In this document: piece after piece, positions 54,638 through 63,555 of the stretch
Numbering within the stretch: position 1 is the first letter of the stretch
Layout: every line of letters begins with the position of its first letter
Assembly: GCA_020849295.1 (NCBI GenBank)
Contig: JADLGN010000020.1
Span: forward strand, 1-64,000
Direction: 5' to 3'
Source: Bacteroidia bacterium
GTDB taxonomy: Bacteria > Bacteroidota > Bacteroidia > NS11-12g > UBA9320
DNA length: 64,000 nt
Notes under the pieces: generated by a model
Database searches by the model: none
The model's input: the letters and a program-made list of their open reading frames with translations, nothing else
What the model was told of the DNA's origin: nothing
Translations under genes and position numbers: made by a program

Positions 54638-56172
54638 TATAATTTTGAAAGTAAGTTTTTCCAGTTAATTTCTTCTGACAACATTTTGCCAAGTATATCT
54701 ATTTTTATTCTGCTTTGTTCCATTGTGTCTCTGTTTCTCAAAGTAACTGTTTCGTCTTTTAGACTATCGTAATCTACAGTTACACAAAACGGAGTGCCGA
54801 TAGCATCTTGTCTGCGGTATCTTTTTCCAATAGTATCTTTTTCTTCATAAAAACATGCAAAATCAAATTTCAGGTCATTATATATTTTTTCAGCTATTTC
54901 GGTTAAACCGTCTTTTTTTACAAGTGGCAAAATAGCAATTTTATACGGTGCAAGATTCGGGTTTATTTTCAAAACCGAGCGAATTTCGCCGTTTTCAAGT
55001 TTTTCTTCTTTAAGGTTTTCGCACATTTGAAGTAAAAAAAGCCTGTCTAATCCAATTGATGTTTCAATTACGTAAGGCGTATAATTGCTATTAGTTTCAT
55101 TATCGAAATATTGGATTTTTTTACCAGAAAATTCCTGATGTCTTGACAAATCATAATCTGTTCGGCTATGAATGCCTTCTACTTCTTTAAAACCAAAAGG
55201 AAAACTGTACTCAATATCAACTGCCGCATTTGCATAATGTGCAAGTTTTAGATGATCGTGATATTTCAAGTTAACAGAGTTTGTACCTAAAGATAGATGC
55301 CATTTCATTCTGTAATTTTTCCAATAATTATACCATTTAAGCTCTGAGCCAGGCTTTACAAAGTACTGCATTTCCATTTGTTCAAATTCTTTCATTCGCA
55401 TAATAAACTGGCGGGCTACAATTTCGTTTCTGAATGCTTTGCCGGTTTGTGCTATTCCAAAAGGTATTTTCATTCTACCGGTTTTTTGAACATTAAGAAA
55501 ATTTACAAATATACCTTGGGCAGTTTCGGGTCTTAGATACAATTCTGATTCGCCATCTGTTGCGGTCATCTGGGTACTGTACATAAGATTATATTGTCTT
55601 ACGTCAGTCCAGTTTTTAGTTCCGCTTAGAGGGCAAACAATGCCAAGTTCTTCTATTAATTTTTTAAGATTTGCAAGTTCTCCACTTTCCAAAGACTGTT
55701 TTAATATAACTTCTATCCTATCAATTTCATTTTTATAATTTAAAACCCTTTCATTTGTTGATAAAAATGTGTTATGATTAAATTTTTCTCCAAATCTTTC
55801 AGAAGCTTTTAAAACTTCTTTTGATATTTTCGAATTTATTTTTTCAATATATTCTTCAATTAATACGTCTGCTCTATATCTTTTTTTACTGTCCTTATTG
55901 TCAATCATAGGATCATTAAAACCATCTACATGACCACTTGCTTTCCATACTTTTGGCTGCATAAAAATTGAAGCATCTATTCCTACTATATTTTGGTGCA
56001 TTTGCACCATGCTTTTCCACCAGTAAGTTCTTAAATTATTTTTTAGTTCTACCCCGTTTTGGCCATAGTCATATACAGCTGCCAAACCCTCGTATATTTC
56101 GCTTGAAGGAAATATAAATCCATATTCTTTGCAATGTGATATTATATTTTTAAATTGCTCTTCAGTATTCAT
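54637..56172 (-). CDS. glyS: Glycyl-tRNA synthetase, dimeric class II type
   Basis: A 511-residue single-chain glycyl-tRNA synthetase of the alpha-2 (eukaryote/Gram-positive) type, not the alpha-2-beta-2 E. coli type. Motif 2 is [13 protein letters not shown], followed by [14 protein letters not shown]. Motif 3 is [11 protein letters not shown], and the C-terminal anticodon-binding fold runs from about 405 ([14 protein letters not shown]). The N-terminal segment [19 protein letters not shown] is characteristic. The last base of the stop is the first base of the mutase ATG, so the two are co-transcribed. A TAnnTTTG box lies 17 bases upstream. Confidence 0.95.
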   Translation of the reverse strand: MNTEEQFKNIISHCKEYGFIFPSSEIYEGLAAVYDYGQNGVELKNNLRTYWWKSMVQMHQNIVGIDASIFMQPKVWKASGHVDGFNDPMIDNKDSKKRYRADVLIEEYIEKINSKISKEVLKASERFGEKFNHNTFLSTNERVLNYKNEIDRIEVILKQSLESGELANLKKLIEELGIVCPLSGTKNWTDVRQYNLMYSTQMTATDGESELYLRPETAQGIFVNFLNVQKTGRMKIPFGIAQTGKAFRNEIVARQFIMRMKEFEQMEMQYFVKPGSELKWYNYWKNYRMKWHLSLGTNSVNLKYHDHLKLAHYANAAVDIEYSFPFGFKEVEGIHSRTDYDLSRHQEFSGKKIQYFDNETNSNYTPYVIETSIGLDRLFLLQMCENLKEEKLENGEIRSVLKINPNLAPYKIAILPLVKKDGLTEIAEKIYNDLKFDFACFYEEKDTIGKRYRRQDAIGTPFCVTVDYDSLKDETVTLRNRDTMEQSRIKIDILGKMLSEEINWKNLLSKL

Positions 56173-56188
56173 TTTTTAAAAAAGAACA

Positions 56189-56196
56189 CAAAACTA
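56189..56196 (-). promoter_or_regulatory. -7 promoter box (TAGTTTTG) of glyS
   Basis: Minus-strand TAGTTTTG is an exact TAnnTTTG match 16 bases before the glyS ATG. Confidence 0.45.
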
Positions 56197-56218
56197 AATA
56201 TTTTGAACTAAATTTTTG

Positions 56219-56226
56219 TATTTTTG
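56219..56226 (+). promoter_or_regulatory. -7 promoter box (TATTTTTG) of the coiled-coil protein gene
   Basis: An exact TAnnTTTG match 16 bases before ATG 56243, back to back with the glyS promoter. The 70-base gap is therefore a compact divergent promoter region. Confidence 0.45.
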
Positions 56227-56242
56227 AACTATTCATAACTGT

Positions 56243-57196
56243 ATGAAATACCATTTTTATCTATTGCTTATTATTTCAATAATCAAAACAGAAAATATCT
56301 ATTCTCAATTTGGACCTAAAAAAAAAGTACTTCAATCGCAGATTGATTCACTTGAAATGTTGGTTAATTCACATAAATCAGAAATAAATAATATGCGTTT
56401 CAGAGATTCATTATCTTTTTCTGAAATTAAAAGGCTTGCAGGCGAGATGAAGGATATTAAACAAAATCTTATAGAATTGAACGACGAAGTTTTCAAACTT
56501 AAAAATCAAAATCAATCATTAATTGAAGAAAATCAAAATTTGAAACTAAAGTATGACCAACTCATAAAAAAAGTAGAAAACCAACAAAATTTGATTGAAG
56601 AGGTAATTGGAGGAGATAGCACAGAAACAGAAATGACCGAAGAAGAAGAAACTGATAATACCAATAATGATAACTTAAATAACTTTAACGAATTTGCTAT
56701 TGATTTTTTAAAAAAGTTGAAAAAAGACGGAGAATTATCACTATCAAAATTTACTATTGATACATTTGGATTTTACTACATGTCAAAACCAGGATTTATA
56801 ACATCTGTAAGCAAAATTACTGATGTAAATGAACTTACTGAAGAGATACCATGGAAAATAGCATTAGATATGCTTAAAAAATCTAAGTACTCATTTTTAG
56901 AGGGTGAAAAACCCATAGTAAATTGCGATATGGCAAACTTATATAATAAAAGAGGTTGCTTTGGAGGGCTTGAAGAAAATTTTAGTAAAATTTCAAAATC
57001 CTTATCAGACCTTAAAGAATTTAGCCCCGACGAAGAAATTTCGTTAATAAAAGATATTGAAGAAATTAAAGAAATTGAAAAAGAAATTACAGTATTTATT
57101 TACAGTACAGATGGCAATCTCGGGTTTTATTTCATTAAACAAAATAATACATGGAAACTTGTATGTATAGACGTAGATGACCCATGTAGTACTTGA
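56243..57196 (+). CDS. Exported coiled-coil protein of unknown function
   Basis: A 317-residue protein with a signal peptide (about 1-21, ending IYSQ). A long coiled coil occupies 30-125 (LESQIDSLEMLV-like heptads, LKNQNQSLIEENQNLKLKY). An acidic Glu/Thr/Asn linker (126-150) and a C-terminal domain (150-317) follow. The last domain has four cysteines (NCDMA, RGCFGG, LVCIDVDDPC) and alternating beta/helix character. I do not recognise a family. Its function may be structural at the envelope. Confidence 0.72.
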   Translation: MKYHFYLLLIISIIKTENIYSQFGPKKKVLQSQIDSLEMLVNSHKSEINNMRFRDSLSFSEIKRLAGEMKDIKQNLIELNDEVFKLKNQNQSLIEENQNLKLKYDQLIKKVENQQNLIEEVIGGDSTETEMTEEEETDNTNNDNLNNFNEFAIDFLKKLKKDGELSLSKFTIDTFGFYYMSKPGFITSVSKITDVNELTEEIPWKIALDMLKKSKYSFLEGEKPIVNCDMANLYNKRGCFGGLEENFSKISKSLSDLKEFSPDEEISLIKDIEEIKEIEKEITVFIYSTDGNLGFYFIKQNNTWKLVCIDVDDPCST

Positions 57197-57218
57197 TTTC
57201 ATTTTTATTAAATTATTT

Positions 57219-57249
57219 TTGGATATTTAATCTTATAATTATACTTTTG
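57219..57249 (+). promoter_or_regulatory. Promoter (TTG - 20 bases - TACTTTTG) of rpsT
   Basis: A textbook Bacteroidota promoter: TTG at 57219-57221, spacer of 20, exact -7 box TACTTTTG at 57242-57249, 21 bases before the rpsT ATG. Confidence 0.65.
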
Positions 57250-57270
57250 CAGCCCTGAAATTTTTTAGAA

Positions 57271-57525
57271 ATGGCAAATCATAAATCATCAATTAAGAGA
57301 ATTCGTTCTAACAATGCAAAAAGGTTAAGAAACAGATATCAGCATAAATCAGTTCGCACTGTTATAAAATCTATTAGAAAAAATCATGACAAAGCAAATG
57401 CTTCATCAATACTTTCTAAAGTATTTTCAATGCTTGATAAGCTTGTAAAGAAAAATGTTATTCATAAAAATAAAGCGTCAAATCAAAAAAGTAAATTGAC
57501 TAAATACGTCAATTCATTAGGATAA
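57271..57525 (+). CDS. rpsT: 30S ribosomal protein S20
   Basis: An 84-residue, highly basic, helical protein that binds 16S rRNA early in small-subunit assembly. The N-terminus ANHKSSIKRIRSNNAKRLRN and the closing basic segment HKNKASNQKSKLTKYV are family hallmarks. It is transcribed alone, bracketed by a strong promoter and an intrinsic terminator. Confidence 0.96.
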   Translation: MANHKSSIKRIRSNNAKRLRNRYQHKSVRTVIKSIRKNHDKANASSILSKVFSMLDKLVKKNVIHKNKASNQKSKLTKYVNSLG

Positions 57526-57541
57526 AAAACTTAAAATATTT

Positions 57542-57572
57542 AAAAAAATCTGCTAAATGCAGATTTTTTTTT
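57542..57572 (+). terminator. Intrinsic terminator of rpsT
   Basis: A perfect hairpin pairs AAAAAAATCTGC with GCAGATTTTTTT around loop TAAAT, and a T run extends to 57572. It lies 16 bases after the rpsT stop. It is the clearest terminator in the window. Bases 57573-57689 show no gene. Confidence 0.85.
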
Positions 57573-57689
57573 GTCCACTTACAAAATATTTTCAACCGAT
57601 TGTAATTGAATTTAGATTGAATATCAGAATTTTAGTTTGTTTTGAAAAAATTTTGATATGGAAAAAATAAAATAATAGCGTTAATATAA

Positions 57690-57719
57690 TTGAATGATAA
57701 AAGATAAATTATATTTTTG
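57690..57719 (+). promoter_or_regulatory. Promoter (TTG - 19 bases - TATTTTTG) of the exbB operon
   Basis: TTG at 57690-57692, a spacer of 19 and an exact -7 box at 57712-57719. A leader of about 45 bases, A-rich, precedes ATG 57769. Confidence 0.65.
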
Positions 57720-57768
57720 CCATCCGATTATTAAACGAAAAACAATTAAAAAATAAAAAAATAGTAGT

Positions 57769-58563
57769 ATGGCTAATCAAAAACTAACTTCAAATTTAAG
57801 CAGATTTTTTGCCGGCACAGTAATAGTTCTTGCCATTGTTATCGGACATCTGATTTTTTACTTAGTATTAGGTGATAAAGCAAATTTTGATGCCGAAGGA
57901 CATCCAAAACCCGGAAACATTCTTGGTATTATGTACAAAGGAGGATTTATTGTACCAATCCTTATTGCATTGTTGATTACAGTAATTACGATTGGAATTG
58001 AAAGATTTATTACAATTCAACGTGCAAAGGGAAAAGGTTCATTAGATTTATTTGTAAAAAAAATAAAAGGTATGTTAGCCTCCGGTCAAATTGACTCTGC
58101 AATTGCAGAATGTAACAACCAAAAAGGGTCTCTTGCAAATGTAATGAGATGCGGTCTTGAAAGATATAAAACAGTTCATAATGACAATTCAATGGACAAA
58201 GAAGCAAAAGAAGCAGCAATTCAAAAAGAACTTGAAGAAGCTACAGCATTAGAGTTACCAATGTTGAGTCAAAATCTTCCAATTTTATCAACTGCAGCAT
58301 CAATAGGCACACTTATCGGGCTTATTGGTACTGTTTTTGGTATGATTAGAGCTTTTGCTGCATTAGCTACAGCAGGGCAGCCTGATACTGCAGCGCTTGC
58401 TACTGGTATATCAGAAGCTTTGGTAAACACTGCTGTTGGTATTGTTGCATCTACATTTGCAATTATATTTTATAATGTATTTTCAACAAAAATTGATTCA
58501 CTTACATACAGTATGGACGAAGCTGGTTTCAGTATAATGCAAACATTGAAATCAAAAGGATAA
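57769..58563 (+). CDS. exbB: ExbB/TolQ/MotA family proton channel subunit
   Basis: A 264-residue inner-membrane protein with an extra N-terminal helix (about 15-35) ahead of the family helices (63-83, 170-195 and 212-235). Core motifs are PMLSQNLPILSTAASIGTLIGLIGTVFGMIR-type third-helix residues and TGISEALVNTAVGIVAS. With ExbD it turns proton flow into force on TonB. It is first in a seven-gene plus-strand run reaching 63539. Confidence 0.93.
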   Translation: MANQKLTSNLSRFFAGTVIVLAIVIGHLIFYLVLGDKANFDAEGHPKPGNILGIMYKGGFIVPILIALLITVITIGIERFITIQRAKGKGSLDLFVKKIKGMLASGQIDSAIAECNNQKGSLANVMRCGLERYKTVHNDNSMDKEAKEAAIQKELEEATALELPMLSQNLPILSTAASIGTLIGLIGTVFGMIRAFAALATAGQPDTAALATGISEALVNTAVGIVASTFAIIFYNVFSTKIDSLTYSMDEAGFSIMQTLKSKG

Positions 58564-58596
58564 TAAATTTATAATTAAAAAACATAAAAAAGTAAT

Positions 58597-59256
58597 ATGC
58601 CAAAAGTAAAAATGCCGAGATCAAGCCCTTCATTGGATATGACTCCAATGGTTGACCTTGCATTTCTTTTAGTTACTTTTTTTATATTAACTGCATCTTT
58701 CCGCAATCCTGAACCAGTGCAGGTATTGACTCCAAGTTCAACCTCATCAAAACTAATGCCTGAAAATTCAGTACTTATAACAATAAGCAATGATGGCAGA
58801 GTTTATTATAATGTTAATGGATTTGACGTTAGAAAAAATGTTCTTCAACGTATGGCTAAAAAATATAAGATTGATTTTACAGCAAAAGAAATTGAAGAAT
58901 TTGGTAAAATGTCAAGTATTGGTGTATCAATGCAAAATTTGGCAAAATACATTAATACAGAACCAGGAATGAGAGAAAAATTTCCTTCAAGCGGTATTCC
59001 CTACGATTCAATTAATAACCAATTAAAAGATTGGATACAATACGGCTGGATAGAAGGTGCTACAAAATATAAAGAAATAAAAGAAACTGCTGAAGCACTT
59101 GGCAAACAACCATCAATAGAACCATTGCGATTTGCAATAAAAGCAGATGGAAATGCCAATTATATAGTTGTAAAAGAAGTAATAAAAACATTTACAGATT
59201 TAAAAATTTACAGATTTAATCTGTTGACAAATTTTGAACAAGGTCCTGAAGAATAA
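58597..59256 (+). CDS. exbD: ExbD family biopolymer transporter, first copy
   Basis: A 219-residue single-span protein. DMTPMVDLAFLLVTFFIL carries the membrane Asp20 essential for proton coupling in the family. The periplasmic domain contains about 70 residues more than a standard 140-residue ExbD (roughly 85-155, from FGKMSSIGVSMQNLAKY to KEIKETAEALG). The final LRFAIKADGNANYIVVKEV then resumes the canonical fold. It lies between exbB and a second exbD, with gaps of 33 and 12 bases. Confidence 0.92.
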   Translation: MPKVKMPRSSPSLDMTPMVDLAFLLVTFFILTASFRNPEPVQVLTPSSTSSKLMPENSVLITISNDGRVYYNVNGFDVRKNVLQRMAKKYKIDFTAKEIEEFGKMSSIGVSMQNLAKYINTEPGMREKFPSSGIPYDSINNQLKDWIQYGWIEGATKYKEIKETAEALGKQPSIEPLRFAIKADGNANYIVVKEVIKTFTDLKIYRFNLLTNFEQGPEE

Positions 59257-59268
59257 AAGAAAAGAATT

Positions 59269-59904
59269 ATGGCAGAATTAAACAGCGACTCCGGAGCCGC
59301 AGGGCATGGCAAGAAAGGTAAAAAAAGAGCCAAAAAACAAAGTACCAGGGTTGATATGACCCCAATGGTTGACCTTGCTTTTTTACTTCTTACTTTTTTT
59401 GTTCTCACTTCTACTTTTAGTAAGCCTAAAACAATGGAAATTACTTTCCCTGTTCCTCCCGAAAATCCTACTAAACAAAATACAACTTTAGTAAATGGTT
59501 ATACTTTTATACTTACAGGTGAAAATAAAGTATTTTGGTATCAAGGAGAATTTAAAGAAGTACCTAAAAATGGGAAACCGGCAACTACTCTTACTGAAGT
59601 AAAATTTGGTGAAGATCTTAATAAATTTTTACTTGACAAAAATGACCTTGTAGTAAAATTTATTAAAGACTTGAAGAAAAAAAGAATTAGCAAACAAATA
59701 GATGATACTACATACAAAACTCTTGCTATTGAAGCAAAAGCAAAAAAAGAAGCACCTTTTTTCGTTATCAAAGCAGATGACAAAGCAGTATATAGAAATT
59801 TAATAGACTTAATAGACGAATTTAATATTTGCAATATAGGTAAATATGCAGTAACCGATATAACTATTGGCGAACTAAATTTACTTAAACAATCTATAAA
59901 GTAA
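59269..59904 (+). CDS. exbD: ExbD family biopolymer transporter, second copy
   Basis: A 211-residue paralogue of the preceding gene, with a basic N-terminal tail (HGKKGKKRAKKQ), membrane motif DMTPMVDLAFLLLTFFVL with Asp35, and an enlarged periplasmic domain (VPPENPTKQNTTLVNGYTF; FFVIKADDKAVYRNLIDLI). Two unequal ExbD proteins probably form a heterodimer inside the ExbB ring. Gaps are 12 bases before and 9 after. Confidence 0.92.
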   Translation: MAELNSDSGAAGHGKKGKKRAKKQSTRVDMTPMVDLAFLLLTFFVLTSTFSKPKTMEITFPVPPENPTKQNTTLVNGYTFILTGENKVFWYQGEFKEVPKNGKPATTLTEVKFGEDLNKFLLDKNDLVVKFIKDLKKKRISKQIDDTTYKTLAIEAKAKKEAPFFVIKADDKAVYRNLIDLIDEFNICNIGKYAVTDITIGELNLLKQSIK

Positions 59905-59913
59905 TATAAAGTT

Positions 59914-60747
59914 ATGGAAAAGGTAATTGATAATTTATTCAACAGTTGGACAAATGTTACTTCTGATTTCAGAAATGAACTAGTATTTGAGGAACGCAAC
60001 AAAGAGTATGGCGCATACCTACTTAGAAAAAAGTACAACAGGTCGTATTCTCTAGCATTATTAATTACCATAGCGGCTTTTGTAATTGGATTTTCTATAC
60101 CAAAAATTTTAACAGTTTTTAAAGCAAAAACCGAAGTTATAGAAAATGTTGACACACAAGTTGACCTTGAACCGCCACCAGTAGATAAAAACGAACCTGA
60201 ACCACCACCTCCTCCTCCTCCTCCTCCTCCTCCAGCACAGGAAATGGTAAAATTTACACCACCCGTAGTAGTTGATGAGCCTGTTGTAGAAGAAGTAGTA
60301 ACTCAAGAAAAACTTGTAGAAACTCAAGCAGGCGAAAAAACTCAAGAAGGCACAGGCGACGACAATATTATAATACCTGATGAAGTAGGTGATGGCGATC
60401 AAGTAATAGAACAGCCAAAAGAAGTAGAACCATTTGTATCTGTAGAACAAATGCCTGAATTCCCGGGAGGCGAAGCTTCAATGATGAAATTTATTGCAGA
60501 AAATCTCGAATACCCCCAACAAGCAAAAGATGCCAATATTGAAGGGCGTGTACATTTGAAATTTACTGTTACTGCTGATGGTCATATAAAAGATATTGTT
60601 ATTCTTAATAAAGAAAAACTTGGTTATGGGTGTGAAGAAGCAGCAATAGCAGTTATAAAGAAAATGCCTAAATGGAAACCTGGTCGTCAAAATGGTCAGC
60701 CTGTACCTGTTTATTTCAATATCCCAATCAGGTTTAGATTATTTTAA
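59914..60747 (+). CDS. tonB: TonB family energy transducer
   Basis: A 277-residue protein with a cytosolic N-terminus (ERNKEYGAYLLRKKYNRS, typical of Bacteroidota TonB), one membrane helix (about 47-66), and a Pro-rich linker with eleven consecutive prolines (98-108). An acidic region follows, and the TonB C-terminal domain spans about 185-277 (MPEFPGGEASMMKFIAENL, EGRVHLKFTVTADGHI, PVPVYFNIPIRF). It carries energy to outer-membrane receptors. Confidence 0.94.
   Translation: MEKVIDNLFNSWTNVTSDFRNELVFEERNKEYGAYLLRKKYNRSYSLALLITIAAFVIGFSIPKILTVFKAKTEVIENVDTQVDLEPPPVDKNEPEPPPPPPPPPPPAQEMVKFTPPVVVDEPVVEEVVTQEKLVETQAGEKTQEGTGDDNIIIPDEVGDGDQVIEQPKEVEPFVSVEQMPEFPGGEASMMKFIAENLEYPQQAKDANIEGRVHLKFTVTADGHIKDIVILNKEKLGYGCEEAAIAVIKKMPKWKPGRQNGQPVPVYFNIPIRFRLF
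60208..60231 (+). repeat. In-frame (CCT)8 microsatellite in tonB
   Basis: Eight exact CCT units encode prolines in the TonB linker, extending to eleven prolines with flanking CCA codons. Slippage here would change linker length by whole residues without breaking the frame. Confidence 0.9.
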
Positions 60748-60769
60748 AATTTTTATTTACATATCCAAA

Positions 60770-60967
60770 GTGAATTTAAACTTTAGGTCTATATTACAAC
60801 TAATTTTAGGAATTGTATTTATTTCACTTGGTATTTATGTTTTTCTTAAAAACCATGAATATGGAGGTTTCATTACCAATTCTAATAAGTACTTTTTTGG
60901 AGCAATATTGTGTATATACGGATTGATAAAACTTGTTAAAATTTATTTAAGCGAAATTAGAAAATGA
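60770..60967 (+). CDS. Small membrane protein in the TonB operon
   Basis: A 65-residue protein with two hydrophobic helices (about 7-25 and 38-57, ILQLILGIVFISLGIYVFL and FFGAILCIYGLIKLV). It starts at GTG 60770, 22 bases after tonB, and its stop overlaps the next ATG. A longer reading from 60692 would lie inside tonB and is rejected. The position between tonB and a PstS-like gene suggests a part in the same envelope machine; the function is unknown. Confidence 0.65.
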   Translation: MNLNFRSILQLILGIVFISLGIYVFLKNHEYGGFITNSNKYFFGAILCIYGLIKLVKIYLSEIRK

Positions 60968-61893
60968 AATCAAAATGTATTTTATTAATTATTTTGTCTG
61001 TTATTATTTTATCATGCAATAATACAGTAAAAGATGATCCTACTGATACTTTAACATCTGGCTATACAACAGTAGCAATTGACGAATCTTATACATTTTT
61101 ATTTGAAACTCTTACAAGAGTATTTGAAGACACTAACCCCGATGCTAAAATTAAAATTATAGTACAAAATGAAAAAGATGCTTTTAAATCTTTGATTGAT
61201 GATTCATGTAAAGTAATGGTATCAAACCGTGAGCTTACAAAAAATGAACTCGCAATTCTAAAAAGTAAGAACATATACCCCAAAACAACACTTTTTGCTT
61301 ATGATGCTTTAGCTCTAATAGCAAACCCTGAAAATCCGGATACGAATTTAGACATTGATGATTTTAAAAAAATACTTTCAGGCAAAATAACTAAATGGAA
61401 TGAGATAGGGAAAAACAGCAACAAAGAAATACTTGTGATTTTTGATAATCCTAATTCTGCAAATTTTCATTATATAAAAGATTCATTGCTAAACGGAACA
61501 GAATTGCAGAAAAACTGTTATGGTGTAAGTAATAACAAAGAAGTTATTGATTACGTATCAAAAAATAAAAATGCCATAGGAATAATTAGTGCCGGGTGGA
61601 TTACTGATGATTACAGCAACATAGCCAAAGCATTTTTAAGACAAGTAAAAGTAATGGCTGTGGGTCACAAAAGCAGTGAATTATACTATAAACCATATCA
61701 GTATTATATTGCAGACAATAGTTATCCTTTTATAAGAAGAATGTTTTTGATTAACAGACAAACACGCATGGGTCTTGGAACAGGGTTTGTAAATTTTATT
61801 TGTAATATTGATAAAGGACAACTTATACTTACTAAGGCCGGGCTCGTGCCTGTTTATCTTAAAGTAAGAGATGTAAAAGCAAATGTAGAATAA
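60964..61893 (+). CDS. PstS-like substrate-binding lipoprotein
   Basis: A 309-residue lipoprotein (lipobox ILSC, about Cys18) with the periplasmic binding protein fold of the PstS/PBP-like family: YTTVAIDESYTFLFETL, the strand DDSCKVMVSNRELTKNE, FAYDALALIANPENPDT, DFKKILSGKITKWNEIG and AIGIISAGW. PstS usually binds phosphate for the PstABC importer, but no pstABC gene is present. Here it sits in a TonB operon. The ATG overlaps the small gene before it. Confidence 0.85.
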   Translation: MKSKCILLIILSVIILSCNNTVKDDPTDTLTSGYTTVAIDESYTFLFETLTRVFEDTNPDAKIKIIVQNEKDAFKSLIDDSCKVMVSNRELTKNELAILKSKNIYPKTTLFAYDALALIANPENPDTNLDIDDFKKILSGKITKWNEIGKNSNKEILVIFDNPNSANFHYIKDSLLNGTELQKNCYGVSNNKEVIDYVSKNKNAIGIISAGWITDDYSNIAKAFLRQVKVMAVGHKSSELYYKPYQYYIADNSYPFIRRMFLINRQTRMGLGTGFVNFICNIDKGQLILTKAGLVPVYLKVRDVKANVE

Positions 61894-61898
61894 GAAAA

Positions 61899-63539
61899 AT
61901 GAACGAGAATAAGAAAATATTAAAAAAAATTGTAGTTAGTACTGCATTAGTCTTAAGTTTTACTGCTTATGGCCAAACCTTAAAAGAGACTATAAGAATG
62001 GCAGAAAATGAAAGATTTGAAAGCGCAAAAGAATCATTCAGAAAACTAGTCAAAACTGAGTCAAATAAAGCAATAGTTTACTACTATTACGGTGAAACTT
62101 TTTTTAATCAAGAATTGTATGATTCGGCAGACATAATGTACAAAAACGGGATATTGGCTGACTCAAACTATGCATTGAATTATGTTGGTAAAGGTAAAGT
62201 ACTATGGAATGGAAATTCTCAGAATCCGGCAGAAAAATACTTTAACAAAGCTATTTCAATGACTAAAAGTAAAAATGCCCTAATAATAATGAAAGTAGCA
62301 GAAAATTATATTTATGCGAAAAACAAAAATATACCTTACGCTAAAGAATTGCTAACAAAAGCGTTAAAATTAGAGCCAAAAAACCCTGAAATTCATATAT
62401 TAATTGGTGATGCATTGCTGGAAGAAAACCAAATGGATGGCTCTGCTCCTATTAAAAAATACAGCGAAGCTGCAGAGTTAGATAAAACTATTGCTAAACC
62501 AATATTAAGAATAGGGAAATTATATTATAGAGCAAAAAACCCTACTGAAGCATTAAAATGGTACAAAGAAGCAATAAAAATTGATTCAACTTTTGCCCCC
62601 GCTTATATTGTAATGGGCGAATTGTATCTAATGGCAGGTTTTAATAAGCAAGCTCTTGAACAGTACAAAAAATACTTGACTCTTAATAACGACCGTGAAG
62701 CACGTAACCGTTTTGCACAGATATTATGGGTAAATAAATTATACGAGGATGCAATTAATGAAATAAAAGTTATACAGCAATATGATAGCTCAAGTCTATA
62801 CATCTACAGAGTTTTAGGATATAGCTACTCTGAAGTGGGAGATAAATTTCCACCAGACGGATTCAGTAAAGGATTGTATGCTATAAATAAATTTTTCACT
62901 ATGGCTTCTGAAATAAATGGATTTAAATTTCTTTCGAGTGATTATTCTGCAAAAGGAAAATTATTGTCAAAAAACATGAAAGATTCGCTTGCATTAATAG
63001 AGCTTTTCAAAGCAATAGAATTAGATTCAACAAATACAGATTTGTACAGTGATATTGGGCTAACTTATTACAAACAAAAAAAATACACCGATGCAATTAT
63101 TTACATAAATAAAAAAATAACATCAGGCAAACCTACAATAAATGATTATACATATTTAGGACTTTCGTACTATCTTACAAAACAATATCAAATGGCGGAT
63201 AGTGCTTTTAAAACAGTTACTAATATTAGTCCTAACAACTTTAATGCACAAAAATTCAGAGCAAAATCAAATGCAATGTTAGACCCCGATACAAAACTTG
63301 GACTTGCAAAACCATTTTACGAAAAAGTTGTAGAGCTTATTCTTGCAAAACCTGAAAATATTGAAAAGAACAAAAAAGACCTGATAGAATCTTATGAGTA
63401 CCTAGCATATTATAATTATATTAATAAAGATTTAGAAAAATCAAAGGAATATGTTGCAAAAATAAAGGAGTTGGATGCATCCAATAAAAAATTAGAATTT
63501 TTTAATAAACTCTTTGAGGAAAAGAAAAAAACAAATTAG
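61899..63539 (+). CDS. Exported TPR-repeat protein
   Basis: A 546-residue protein with a signal peptide (about 1-26, ending AYGQ) and about a dozen tetratricopeptide-like helical pairs, such as YYYYGETFFNQELYDSADIM, LGYSYSEVG and DLYSDIGLTYYKQKKYTDAI. It is probably a periplasmic scaffold. It begins 5 bases after the PstS-like gene and closes the exbB operon; radC follows after 16 bases. Confidence 0.85.
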   Translation: MNENKKILKKIVVSTALVLSFTAYGQTLKETIRMAENERFESAKESFRKLVKTESNKAIVYYYYGETFFNQELYDSADIMYKNGILADSNYALNYVGKGKVLWNGNSQNPAEKYFNKAISMTKSKNALIIMKVAENYIYAKNKNIPYAKELLTKALKLEPKNPEIHILIGDALLEENQMDGSAPIKKYSEAAELDKTIAKPILRIGKLYYRAKNPTEALKWYKEAIKIDSTFAPAYIVMGELYLMAGFNKQALEQYKKYLTLNNDREARNRFAQILWVNKLYEDAINEIKVIQQYDSSSLYIYRVLGYSYSEVGDKFPPDGFSKGLYAINKFFTMASEINGFKFLSSDYSAKGKLLSKNMKDSLALIELFKAIELDSTNTDLYSDIGLTYYKQKKYTDAIIYINKKITSGKPTINDYTYLGLSYYLTKQYQMADSAFKTVTNISPNNFNAQKFRAKSNAMLDPDTKLGLAKPFYEKVVELILAKPENIEKNKKDLIESYEYLAYYNYINKDLEKSKEYVAKIKELDASNKKLEFFNKLFEEKKKTN

Positions 63540-63555
63540 TAAATCAAGTAAAAAA

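Noticed and set aside
59541..60155. Minus-strand open frame of 204 codons across exbD and tonB
   Set aside because: It overlaps two certain genes and shows only low-complexity Ser/Leu/Phe sequence.
60692..60769. Longer start for the small membrane protein after tonB
   Set aside because: It would lie inside the conserved TonB C-terminal coding region in another frame; GTG 60770 follows tonB and fits the membrane protein.
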